Of a DNA stretch of 64,000 nucleotides, positions 44,158-52,021 are shown one piece after another. Under the pieces are notes generated by a model, which saw nothing but the letters and a program-made list of their open reading frames with translations, did not search any database and was not told the DNA's origin. The position numbers were made by a program, and so were the translations under genes. Source of the stretch: Sulfurospirillum diekertiae (lineage in GTDB: Bacteria > Campylobacterota > Campylobacteria > Campylobacterales > Sulfurospirillaceae); NCBI RefSeq assembly GCF_002309535.1, contig NZ_CP023275.1, forward strand, positions 2,480,001-2,544,000, written 5' to 3'. How positions within the stretch are numbered: position 1 is the first letter of the stretch; the number at the start of each line of letters is the position of its first letter.

Positions 44158-46255
44158 AACCCTCAATCTTCTTCTATTTGCCATCGTTGGCACACTTTTT
44201 TTCGTTTATCAAAACACCGTGCATGTTTCCACCAATTTACTCTCTTTTTTACCTGAGAGTAAAGGTAAAGAGGCACTTGAAATCTATTCACAGTTCAAAA
44301 ATTCTAAAGAAATTTTGATCGCTTCGGAAGGGTTCGATAAAGAGTCTCTTGCCAAAATAAAAACCATCGAAGATACACTGCTTGCTTCCAATCTTGTAAA
44401 ATTGGAAAGTAGCATAATGCCGAATGCAAAGCTGATCGAATACACCAAAAATAATGCTTTTTACCTCAAAAACCTCAATAAAGACGACTCAGTCAGCATC
44501 CACGAGAAGCTAAGATCGCTTTATGAAAAAATGACAAATAATCCCTACTATACGGCGATAGACGCCTCTGATCCGCTGGGGTATTTTACACTCAAAGAGA
44601 AACCCATCACGATGAGCATTCGCGATGGTCACTTAGCCTTAGGTGACTTTGGGTATTTTAGTGTTTTTAGCATCAAAGACACTTCCAACACGATAGAGAG
44701 TTACAAAACCGTTTACGATCTTGTGCATCAAGAACTCAAAGGTATGCAAAATGTCCGCGTCTTTAGTCCGACCTTTTACTTTGTGGAAAACTCTCAAAAA
44801 ATTCAAGAGGATGTCAATTTTTTAATTGCTCTCTCGACTGTTTTACTTCTGATACTCTATATTTTCATCATTAAAAACATCTACCTTCTTATTAATACCA
44901 TTGTGACGCTTACCACCTCAACGCTTCTTGCATTTTTGCTCATGGGTATGATTTGGAGTGAAGTCTCCATCTTTGTGTTAGCCTTTGGTAATGCCATTGG
45001 CGCACTGGCGATTGATTACATGTTTCTCTACTATTTTTGCGGTCATTACGAACACAAAAAAGGGTTTAACACCTCCGCTTTTTATGGCTTTTTAACGACA
45101 TTTGGCGGGTTTATGGTCTTTTCATGGATCAATTTTCCCCTCATCCAACAAGTGTGTGTGTTTGCGATGTTTTCACTCTCGCTCTCTTATCTTCAATTTG
45201 TTTTTCTCTTTCCGCGTATTGGGTTTAAAAAAGCGCAACCCTTTGCAAATTTCACCTTCTCATTTCCACTTCCTTACCGCGCCATCGCCTTGCTTTCTTT
45301 GGTAGCCATCACCGTTTCCGTCTATTTTTTACAGGTCGATACCAACATCAAAAAACTTGACTACCAAAATACGGCCTTGATGCAAGAGGAAAAATTCTTT
45401 AAAGACGCGATTAAAAAAGAGGGCTATACGCCTATTTTAATCGAAGCTAACTCGATTGATGAGCTTATAGCGCATAGTAACACCATCAAAAATCGTTTTA
45501 AAAATGCCACCGTTCCGCTCTCCTACTTTTTCGATAAAGCCTTTTACAAAGAGCGAAAACAAGAGCTTGAAGCTTTACATGTAAAAGAGAAAAAAGTGCA
45601 CATCGAAGAGGAAGCTACGAAGATTGGTTTTCGTGAAGGCTTCTTTAAAAACGCCTATAACGATCAGCTCTTATCTCCAAGTTACCCCAAGCTTGAGCTC
45701 GAAACGCTGAATGCGATGGGGTTTGATGTCGTATACAAAGAGGGTCAATATTTCACGTACGCGCTTGTTAAAAACAGTGAGCGAGGGTTATTGGAAAAGC
45801 TTGACTTTGCTTACTCCATTGATGCGAACGGGATGTTCCTCGTCGCACTTCAAAAAATCATGCACCAATTACTTCTCAGTGGAGCGTTAAGTGTTGCTTT
45901 TAACGCCTTCATACTTTTTGCCGTTTGCCGCAAGACATTGGCACTGAGTTCGAGTTATGTTTTACTCCCTTCTGCCCTTATTTTAATGCTTTTAGGGCTT
46001 AATTTTACGATTATTCATCTTTTTATGCTGTTTATTGTGATCTCCTTTGGAATTGACTATGGCATTTATATGGGAAGCAGAAAACATCTTGAAAGCGAGA
46101 CTAAAAGTACGATCGTAGCTTCTCTCATCAGTGCTTTCGCTGGCTTTGGGGTCTTGGTCTTTAGCAACATTGGAGCACTTCATTATATGGGTTTAGTTTC
46201 ATGTATTGGCATAGGCGCTATTGTCGTTTTATTAATGGGGAGGACAAGTCATTGA
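44141..46255 (+). CDS. MMPL/RND-type exporter (COG4258)
   Basis: A 704-aa inner-membrane exporter with two repeats of one helix, a periplasmic domain and five or six helices. The Asp in GNAIGALAIDYMFLYYFCG and in VISFGIDYGIYMGSR are the proton-relay positions of MMPL proteins. The start appears to be TTG inside the lolA-like gene. In aryl polyene systems (ApeM-like) it hands the product to the LolA-like carrier. Confidence 0.88.
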   Translation: MKFWTKTLNLLLFAIVGTLFFVYQNTVHVSTNLLSFLPESKGKEALEIYSQFKNSKEILIASEGFDKESLAKIKTIEDTLLASNLVKLESSIMPNAKLIEYTKNNAFYLKNLNKDDSVSIHEKLRSLYEKMTNNPYYTAIDASDPLGYFTLKEKPITMSIRDGHLALGDFGYFSVFSIKDTSNTIESYKTVYDLVHQELKGMQNVRVFSPTFYFVENSQKIQEDVNFLIALSTVLLLILYIFIIKNIYLLINTIVTLTTSTLLAFLLMGMIWSEVSIFVLAFGNAIGALAIDYMFLYYFCGHYEHKKGFNTSAFYGFLTTFGGFMVFSWINFPLIQQVCVFAMFSLSLSYLQFVFLFPRIGFKKAQPFANFTFSFPLPYRAIALLSLVAITVSVYFLQVDTNIKKLDYQNTALMQEEKFFKDAIKKEGYTPILIEANSIDELIAHSNTIKNRFKNATVPLSYFFDKAFYKERKQELEALHVKEKKVHIEEEATKIGFREGFFKNAYNDQLLSPSYPKLELETLNAMGFDVVYKEGQYFTYALVKNSERGLLEKLDFAYSIDANGMFLVALQKIMHQLLLSGALSVAFNAFILFAVCRKTLALSSSYVLLPSALILMLLGLNFTIIHLFMLFIVISFGIDYGIYMGSRKHLESETKSTIVASLISAFAGFGVLVFSNIGALHYMGLVSCIGIGAIVVLLMGRTSH

Positions 46256-47433
46256 GAATGATCGTACAAAACGATGATGGTAGCAAAAACGTTTACGAGA
46301 GTGAGAGCCTCGTTAACACAACACTCAAAAACCAAGTCATCCTTGTTCCCTCCAAAAGCAAAGAAGCAAATGCCATTGAGATTTTTAGAGCTTACCTTTC
46401 AGGTGCGAAGCCTATTTTATACGACCAAGAAAATCTCTCACTCAAAGAAAAAATCGAATCACTGGGCGCTGAAACATTCAACAACATTGACTTTGCCGCC
46501 ATGTTTTTCACCTCAGGCAGTACGGGATTTCCAACGGGTGCTTTTAAAAGTAGAGAGAACATCGAAACCGATATGGAAGCCTTACTGTTAGAATTTGGAA
46601 ATTTTGAGATTCAAACAGTGGTTGCAACCGTTCCTTTCATTCATATCTATGGTTTTTTAGCCGCCCTTTTGCTACCGCTTAAACTGAATGTCGATTTGCT
46701 CTTTAAAGAGCATTTCCTGCCGCACGATCTACTGGCATCTGCCAAACCTCACCACCTTATCGTGACCACACCCCTTTACATCAAATCGCTTTTGAGGTTG
46801 GATGAAACCAAAGATTTGAGCCAGACGATTTTCATAAGTTCCACAGGTCCTTTGCCCACTGAAATCGCCAAAGAATTTACCGATAAATTCAACACCACGC
46901 TCATTCAACTCTTTGGCTCGACTGAATGTGGAAGTATCGCTTTTAAAAAACAAGACGATACCTTTTGGACACCTTTTCAAGGAGTAGAGATAACGCTCAA
47001 TGCCGAAGGACTTTTACATGTAAAGTCTCCGTTTATCTCAAAAACCTTGTGGCAAGAGGGTTTGCTGCAAACATGTGGTGAAATTCAGAGCTTTGATTAT
47101 GCAATCCTTGAAAAGGGAAAGTTTCAACTCATTGGGCGAAGCAGTAACATTGTCAAAATCGCAGGAAAACGTTATGCAACGGCGCAGATCGAAGAGATTT
47201 TAGAAGCACTGGAAGGTATTTCTAAAGCGCTGGTACATGTCAAACACAACAATGCGGAGCTGAAAGATGAAATGGTGGTGATTTTCTTAGAAACGACTCA
47301 GCCGATCACGCTAAAAACAGTCAAAAGCACGCTTAAACATCGTATTGGAAAGATCAATTTGCCTATCGAATTGCACATTGTCGATAAAATCTCTACCACG
47401 CTGATGGGGAAAAAATGTATGCCTCTACTCTAA
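46252..47433 (+). CDS. AMP-dependent acyl-CoA/ACP synthetase
   Basis: A 393-aa adenylating enzyme, shorter than full acyl-CoA synthetases. It has the P-loop FFTSGSTGFPTGAFKSREN, FISSTGPLPTEIAKEF, LFGSTECGSIAFK and the C-terminal IGRSSNIVKIAGKRY and TLMGKK. In aryl polyene clusters (ApeH-like) it activates the aryl starter acid. TTG at 46252 with GGGGAGG eight bases upstream is the best start; ATG 46258 is the alternative. It ends at a 28-bp perfect palindrome. Confidence 0.85.
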   Translation: MRMIVQNDDGSKNVYESESLVNTTLKNQVILVPSKSKEANAIEIFRAYLSGAKPILYDQENLSLKEKIESLGAETFNNIDFAAMFFTSGSTGFPTGAFKSRENIETDMEALLLEFGNFEIQTVVATVPFIHIYGFLAALLLPLKLNVDLLFKEHFLPHDLLASAKPHHLIVTTPLYIKSLLRLDETKDLSQTIFISSTGPLPTEIAKEFTDKFNTTLIQLFGSTECGSIAFKKQDDTFWTPFQGVEITLNAEGLLHVKSPFISKTLWQEGLLQTCGEIQSFDYAILEKGKFQLIGRSSNIVKIAGKRYATAQIEEILEALEGISKALVHVKHNNAELKDEMVVIFLETTQPITLKTVKSTLKHRIGKINLPIELHIVDKISTTLMGKKCMPLL

Positions 47434-47459
47434 GAGGATGGCAAGCTTGCCATCCTCTT
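47432..47459. terminator. Bidirectional terminator between the two cluster operons
   Basis: A 28-bp perfect palindrome centred on AAGCTT with arms AAGAGGATGGC/GCCATCCTCTT; it overlaps the stop of the synthetase gene and ends both convergent operons. Confidence 0.85.
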
Positions 47460-47466
47460 TGGTGTA

Positions 47467-47865
47467 TTAGAGCAAGCTAAGTTGTACTTGAATGGCCTTG
47501 TTAAGGTTTTGAATCCATCCGTTGTAATTACTGTGAATCGTATTGTTTTCCGCGTTATAATCTAAATTAATACTGCTTTCGTAGTTAATGCTATATTCTT
47601 GTGTATTGTACGTAATCGCAACCACAGCGGTATGCGTTCTTAAAACAAGCGTACCCTTTAGCAAACCCTCTTTCTCTTTTTTGATAATCCAGCCAAGTCC
47701 TCCGCCCGCACGGATAATGGCTTTTTCAACATCAGACATGCTTGCTTTTTTATCTGCTGTTACAGCAATGGCATTGTTATTAACATTATAAACAGGTGGT
47801 GTTCCACAACCCAAGAAAGTGACACTTAAGACAAAGGCAATCGTTAACATCAGAAGCTTTTTCAT
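47467..47865 (-). CDS. Putative lipoprotein at the end of the leftward cluster operon
   Basis: A 132-aa protein with lipoprotein signal (LSVTFLGC, lipobox cysteine then GTPP). The mature part, AITVTADKKASMSDVEKAIIRAGGGLGWIIKKEKEGLLKGTLVLRTHTAVVAITYN, resembles small lipoproteins found in aryl polyene and other envelope operons. Start chosen at ATG 47865 after AAAGG. The function is unknown; it is 98 bases after the hydrolase gene. Confidence 0.72.
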   Translation of the reverse strand: MKKLLMLTIAFVLSVTFLGCGTPPVYNVNNNAIAVTADKKASMSDVEKAIIRAGGGLGWIIKKEKEGLLKGTLVLRTHTAVVAITYNTQEYSINYESSINLDYNAENNTIHSNYNGWIQNLNKAIQVQLSLL

Positions 47866-47963
47866 TACCATCCTTTAGAAAAATTTAAATTCATTCTATT
47901 GACATTAAGATTAAATTTTACTGAGTTTGTAGTATTTAAAAGCCTAAAATAGGCACTTATCAC

Positions 47964-49286
47964 TTAATGTAGCCCTAAAATTTCTTTTCCATGAATTAGT
48001 TTGTTGTTGATTTGACACAGCGAATAAAATACCATCGAGGTAGAGAGTGCCTCAATAGGTTTTCCAAAGGTATCCATCGTAATGCCCAAGAGATGAAGTT
48101 TGGTATTTTGCAGTTTAATTCTACCCGAAATATCACTGGCAACAATAAAAACTTTCGCATTTTGAGCCGATAGTACCACCGCTTTTGTACTTTTAATGGT
48201 ACTGTTGATAATCTTTACATCTGAATTAATAATTCCCAATTCTTCAATCACCGCATCTTTAATGATGATTTTTTGAGAATTAATGATGCTCATATTCCCA
48301 ATTCTTCCTGTGTAAACTCTACCATCAATATCTCTAATGGTGGCACTATAGTTGGGAGCATTGGGGGGTACGGTAGGTCGCACAATTCCTTCTTGATTTA
48401 AAAGATGTGCCTCAAGAAGATTTAAAAAGGTTTCTTCATTACTGATCATAGGAACATGCCCCGTACGTGGGAGTATTTTCAAAGAGGCATTGGGCATCAG
48501 TTTATGCAGAACATAGCCTGTTTCTACGGGAGCAACAGTGTCTGTTTCACCCCAAATAATCGTCGTTCTTGTGTTAATTTTTTGAGGAATTCCGTTAAAA
48601 TTCTCCTCTACCAACGCAACGGCGGCAATGCTATAAGGGCTTCCACCTAGAATGGTAGCACGCAAATCTTCACTGGAGAGAACCACCTCCATATCTAAAG
48701 ACATTTTACGATCAATTTTTTCTGCGATTTTATCAATAAACGAGGTTACTTTTTGCGTTTGAAGCCCTTGTATCAGACCATTTTGCTCATCAAAAAAAGC
48801 ATTGACACCATTTTGCACTAAAAAGTTATTGTACTCAGAGCGATGCAGTATCCCCGCCGCATCCACAAGCACTAAACTCTCCACGTCGGAAGGATACATA
48901 CTGGTATATTTCAGCGCTATCGCCCCACCCATCGAGTGCCCCACCAAATGAAACGGCTTTTTGACATATGTTTGAGTGATGTAGTGAATAAACTTGGCAT
49001 AATTAAGCGGAGAGTAGAGCTCATTGGATTTACTCGATTGCCCAAATCCGGGAAGATCAAATGTCACCACAAAGTAGTCATCTTTCAACCGCTCAATACT
49101 GCCCTCCCAAATGGTAGACGCTTCATCACCCAACCCATGCACTAAAACGACTGCCGGATTATCAGGATTACCGACGGTTTGCAGATAAACAGAAGCATTA
49201 AAAATAGGCTCAGTAATAAAAGTTCCACGGAACTCTTCCGCATGAAGTCCTACAATAAAAACCCACATCAGCACAAAAATTTTCAT
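47964..49286 (-). CDS. Exported alpha/beta hydrolase with beta-helix-like C-terminal domain
   Basis: A 440-aa protein with signal peptide (IFVLMWVFIVGLHA). The hydrolase core has VLVHGLGDEAS, nucleophile GHSMGGAIAL, the acid in WGETDTVAP and the histidine in RTGHVPMIS. From about residue 315 the sequence becomes rich in I/V/N steps (MSIINSQKIIIKDAVIEELGIINSDVKIINSTIKS), suggesting a short right-handed beta-helix or bactofilin-like domain. This fusion is unusual; it may release or transfer the exported acyl product. It overlaps the dehydratase-like gene by 4 bases. Confidence 0.82.
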   Translation of the reverse strand: MKIFVLMWVFIVGLHAEEFRGTFITEPIFNASVYLQTVGNPDNPAVVLVHGLGDEASTIWEGSIERLKDDYFVVTFDLPGFGQSSKSNELYSPLNYAKFIHYITQTYVKKPFHLVGHSMGGAIALKYTSMYPSDVESLVLVDAAGILHRSEYNNFLVQNGVNAFFDEQNGLIQGLQTQKVTSFIDKIAEKIDRKMSLDMEVVLSSEDLRATILGGSPYSIAAVALVEENFNGIPQKINTRTTIIWGETDTVAPVETGYVLHKLMPNASLKILPRTGHVPMISNEETFLNLLEAHLLNQEGIVRPTVPPNAPNYSATIRDIDGRVYTGRIGNMSIINSQKIIIKDAVIEELGIINSDVKIINSTIKSTKAVVLSAQNAKVFIVASDISGRIKLQNTKLHLLGITMDTFGKPIEALSTSMVFYSLCQINNKLIHGKEILGLH

Positions 49287-49645
49287 ACACTACCCTCTTC
49301 AAGCACAACCATCAATGATCCACTCACAGACATCATCCCACCCTCTTTTTCAAACACCTCAAAGTAAAACTCGCTCGCATTTCCAAGCGATGCACGCGCT
49401 TCAATGATAATGACACAGGTTAAGCTTTGTACCTTTATATGTAAAGAGACGTCTTTGATCAAAACCAAAAAACCATTTTGGAGTGTATCTGATTTGGCAA
49501 AGGCTGATGAGGCTTGAGCGGCGGCTTCTGTGAGCATGGAAAGCGTTGGTAAACATGGAAATTCACACAATACCGTGGCATATTTATCGTTACATGTAAA
49601 GACTTCTTTGACAAAACGAATCGGTGGAAGATGGGGCAAATTCAT
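49283..49645 (-). CDS. Hotdog-fold dehydratase-like protein with altered active site
   Basis: A 120-aa ApeP-like hotdog protein. The segment LCEFPCLPTLSMLTEAAAQASSAF aligns with the FabZ HFPGHPIxPGVLIxEAMAQ block but the catalytic histidine is replaced (CEF) while the Glu is kept. It may be a structural partner of the other hotdog protein at 40581-40895. It overlaps neighbours by 4 bases on both sides. Confidence 0.75.
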   Translation of the reverse strand: MNLPHLPPIRFVKEVFTCNDKYATVLCEFPCLPTLSMLTEAAAQASSAFAKSDTLQNGFLVLIKDVSLHIKVQSLTCVIIIEARASLGNASEFYFEVFEKEGGMMSVSGSLMVVLEEGSV

Positions 49646-50286
49646 AAATTCACCTCAATAATGGCACGCTCTAATTGCGGTGCATTTTGCGCTACATGTA
49701 ACATCTCACTGATAGAGTTTGGAATACCTTTCAGTTCACTTTTTTGAAGCCTTAAAGTCGCTTCTCTTTCCGTCACACGCACCACTAACGCCACCCCACT
49801 TTCAAGGTAATCAATACAGTGATTGACCTGTTCAATACCTGTAATATCTAAGGTTTCAAAGCATAAAAGAAGCAGTGTATCACCATCCAATGCTTTCAGC
49901 GCTCCTGCTTTAAGAACATTAAGTGCCGTCTTATCGCCACTGGAGATGGTTAAAATTTCATTCTGGTTGTGGTACAAAATGGAAAGGTATGAAACTGCGG
50001 TATTGTAAACTGAATTTTGAAAATCGGTGGGACTAAGAGGCTCTTCCTTATCGATCGCATTTAAAATATTTGCCGTCGTTTCAAGCTCGCCAAATGCACT
50101 CCCACACAAAATACGACCGCCTTCAAAATGCTCTACGCTGTGCAACAACTCTACACATATTTTAGCCGCTTTGGTCAAACGGCGACGCGTCATCATGTGT
50201 GGTACAAGTTCTTTAATGCGAGGTAGCTCAATGCTGATTTCGCCCAGCCGATACGCACTGCTCAAAATTTCTAAATTAACTTTCAT
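49642..50286 (-). CDS. Ketosynthase-like chain-length-factor homologue
   Basis: A 214-aa protein resembling the short Ketoacyl-synt_2 family found in aryl polyene clusters: RRLTKAAKICVELL, GRILCGSAFGELETTANILNAIDKEEPLSPTDFQNSVYNTAVSYLSILYHN. It covers only the N-terminal half of a ketosynthase and has no Cys-His-His triad. It would pair with the ketosynthase encoded next, as a chain-length factor. Confidence 0.82.
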   Translation of the reverse strand: MKVNLEILSSAYRLGEISIELPRIKELVPHMMTRRRLTKAAKICVELLHSVEHFEGGRILCGSAFGELETTANILNAIDKEEPLSPTDFQNSVYNTAVSYLSILYHNQNEILTISSGDKTALNVLKAGALKALDGDTLLLLCFETLDITGIEQVNHCIDYLESGVALVVRVTEREATLRLQKSELKGIPNSISEMLHVAQNAPQLERAIIEVNL

Positions 50287-51392
50287 TGGGGTAGTCCAAA
50301 AAGAAGTGCCGTGTTATTGCCACCAAATGCAAGTGAATTGCTCAAAGCGTAACGAAGTGTTTGAGATTTGGCAGCGTTTACCAAGTTAAGCGTTTTATTT
50401 TCAGGCTCAAAAAGATTCGTATTAGGTGGAAGTATCTGCTTTTGAAGTGCCATAGCACAAACGATCGCTTCCAGTGCGCCTGCTGCACCAAGCGTATGCC
50501 CCGTAATCGATTTGGTGGAGCTGACAGACACTTTGTCTCCAAGCAATCTCGCAATGGCACACGCTTCACTGGTATCGTTTGCCTGCGTTCCAGTACCGTG
50601 CGCGTTGATGTACCCTACTTCTGATGGCATAATGTGAGCACATTGAAGCGCTTTTTGCATTGCGAGGAGTGCTCCTTCTCCATCAGGACTTGGGTGCGCC
50701 ATATGATGCGCATCCGAGCTGTACCCCGCACCCAAAAACTCAATGCTCTCTTTGCAAGGCGTGTTTTGCAGCAACACAACAGCGATGCCTTCCGCCACAT
50801 TCATGCCATCACGATTCATATCAAAAGGCTGACACGGACGCGAACTTAGCACGCCAAGTGCATCAAAGCCTCGTATGGTTGTCAATGAGAGCGTATCAAT
50901 CCCTACCACCAAAACACTCTCATACACCCCTTTAGCGATCATCTCATAGCCATACCCCAAAGCATTGGCACTGGAGGTGCAGGCGGTTGAAAAGGAGATG
51001 TCATCTTTAAATGTGAAGTGTTGGGAAAGGATGTGCGCGATGGCATCAATCGCATGCAGTTTTGGGTCGATGTTGGCATAGTGATGGTCTCGCAAAAAGA
51101 GAAGTTCGCTTCTTTGCATTCCACCGACGGAAGAGCCGATAACCAGGAGTGTATTTTCAAAATTTTCAAGGCTACTTTGGACTAAAACCTTTTTACATGT
51201 AACCGCTAAAAGGGATTCAATGGAAAAAGGTTTTTCGATTTTACCTAAAGCGATGGACTTGTTAGGAATGAAATCATTGAAAGATTTTATGCCACTTTGA
51301 CGCTTACAAATCGCCTCAAACAGTGCTTCACTACTTTCGCCTGCACAGCAAACCGACTCAAAGCAATTAACATAAACATTATTTGTGGGCAT
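50283..51392 (-). CDS. Beta-ketoacyl-ACP synthase (FabF-like)
   Basis: A 369-aa condensing enzyme with full triad: cysteine in FSTACTSSANALGYG (C138), histidines in INAHGTGTQAND and SITGHTLGAAGALEAI. It would extend the polyene chain on the ACP encoded directly upstream; the two genes overlap by 14 bases. Confidence 0.9.
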   Translation of the reverse strand: MPTNNVYVNCFESVCCAGESSEALFEAICKRQSGIKSFNDFIPNKSIALGKIEKPFSIESLLAVTCKKVLVQSSLENFENTLLVIGSSVGGMQRSELLFLRDHHYANIDPKLHAIDAIAHILSQHFTFKDDISFSTACTSSANALGYGYEMIAKGVYESVLVVGIDTLSLTTIRGFDALGVLSSRPCQPFDMNRDGMNVAEGIAVVLLQNTPCKESIEFLGAGYSSDAHHMAHPSPDGEGALLAMQKALQCAHIMPSEVGYINAHGTGTQANDTSEACAIARLLGDKVSVSSTKSITGHTLGAAGALEAIVCAMALQKQILPPNTNLFEPENKTLNLVNAAKSQTLRYALSNSLAFGGNNTALLFGLPQ

Positions 51393-51630
51393 TAATAAAA
51401 TCTAATAAACTTTGAACATTTGCAAATATTTTTTCGTATTCTTTGGAGTCAGAAATTTTGACACCAAATTCTTTGTCAATGGTTAAAACAAGCTCAATGG
51501 AATCCACAGAATCGAGCCCTAAACCATTCTCTCCAAAAAGTGGCATCGTGTCATCTATATCTTCAGGTTTCATATCTTCTAATTTCAAATTTTTAATCAA
51601 AATCTCTTTCAGTGTTCGTATATCCACCAT
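51379..51630 (-). CDS. Acyl carrier protein
   Basis: An 83-aa ACP with the phosphopantetheine serine in GLGLDSVDSIELVLTIDKEF (S41). This is the first gene of the leftward operon and the only ACP of the cluster, whereas typical aryl polyene clusters have two. Confidence 0.92.
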   Translation of the reverse strand: MVDIRTLKEILIKNLKLEDMKPEDIDDTMPLFGENGLGLDSVDSIELVLTIDKEFGVKISDSKEYEKIFANVQSLLDFINAHK

Positions 51631-51816
51631 TGTTTATTGACCTTTAACTATAGCGTTTAATTTTAATTTCAAGTGTACTTTAACCTATCTTGTACTTTTA
51701 TAAAAAAGCCAATAAATAGCAGGATACTGGCATTTTATGTCACTCTTTTGGCAAGCATTCAGTCGTGAAAAACCAAACCAGTTACAAACCTTAATATTGT
51801 TTTAAATAATTTCCAC
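51631..51816. other. Intergenic part of the ACP/helicase divergent region
   Basis: AT-rich region between the ACP gene and the helicase promoter. Beyond presumed promoters for the two divergent units I see no gene or repeat in it. Confidence 0.4.
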
Positions 51817-52021
51817 TATAATGCTCGTAATTTCAAGACTTCATTAAGAAACAAAGAACTTCACCTAAAACCTACCAGATTTGAGAAATCCTCAGTGAGT
51901 ATGTAGGTTTTTGCATACGATATTGACGGGTTCGTCCCCCATTAAAATTTTTATGTACATAAGTTTTGTGCCTAGCCGCACGTTAGTATTGTTTTGGAAA
52001 AATCACATACATGGAAAACAC
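51817..52021 (+). promoter_or_regulatory. Promoter and long structured 5' leader of the DEAD-box helicase gene
   Basis: A -10 TATAAT lies at 51817-51822, giving a leader of about 190 bases. It has an outer pairing CCTAC..GTAGG (about 51871-51909), a tight hairpin GACG-GGTT-CGTC and further AT-rich stems up to GGAAA before ATG 52022. Long leaders of this kind are typical of cold-induced RNA helicase mRNAs, so temperature or autoregulation is possible. Confidence 0.5.
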
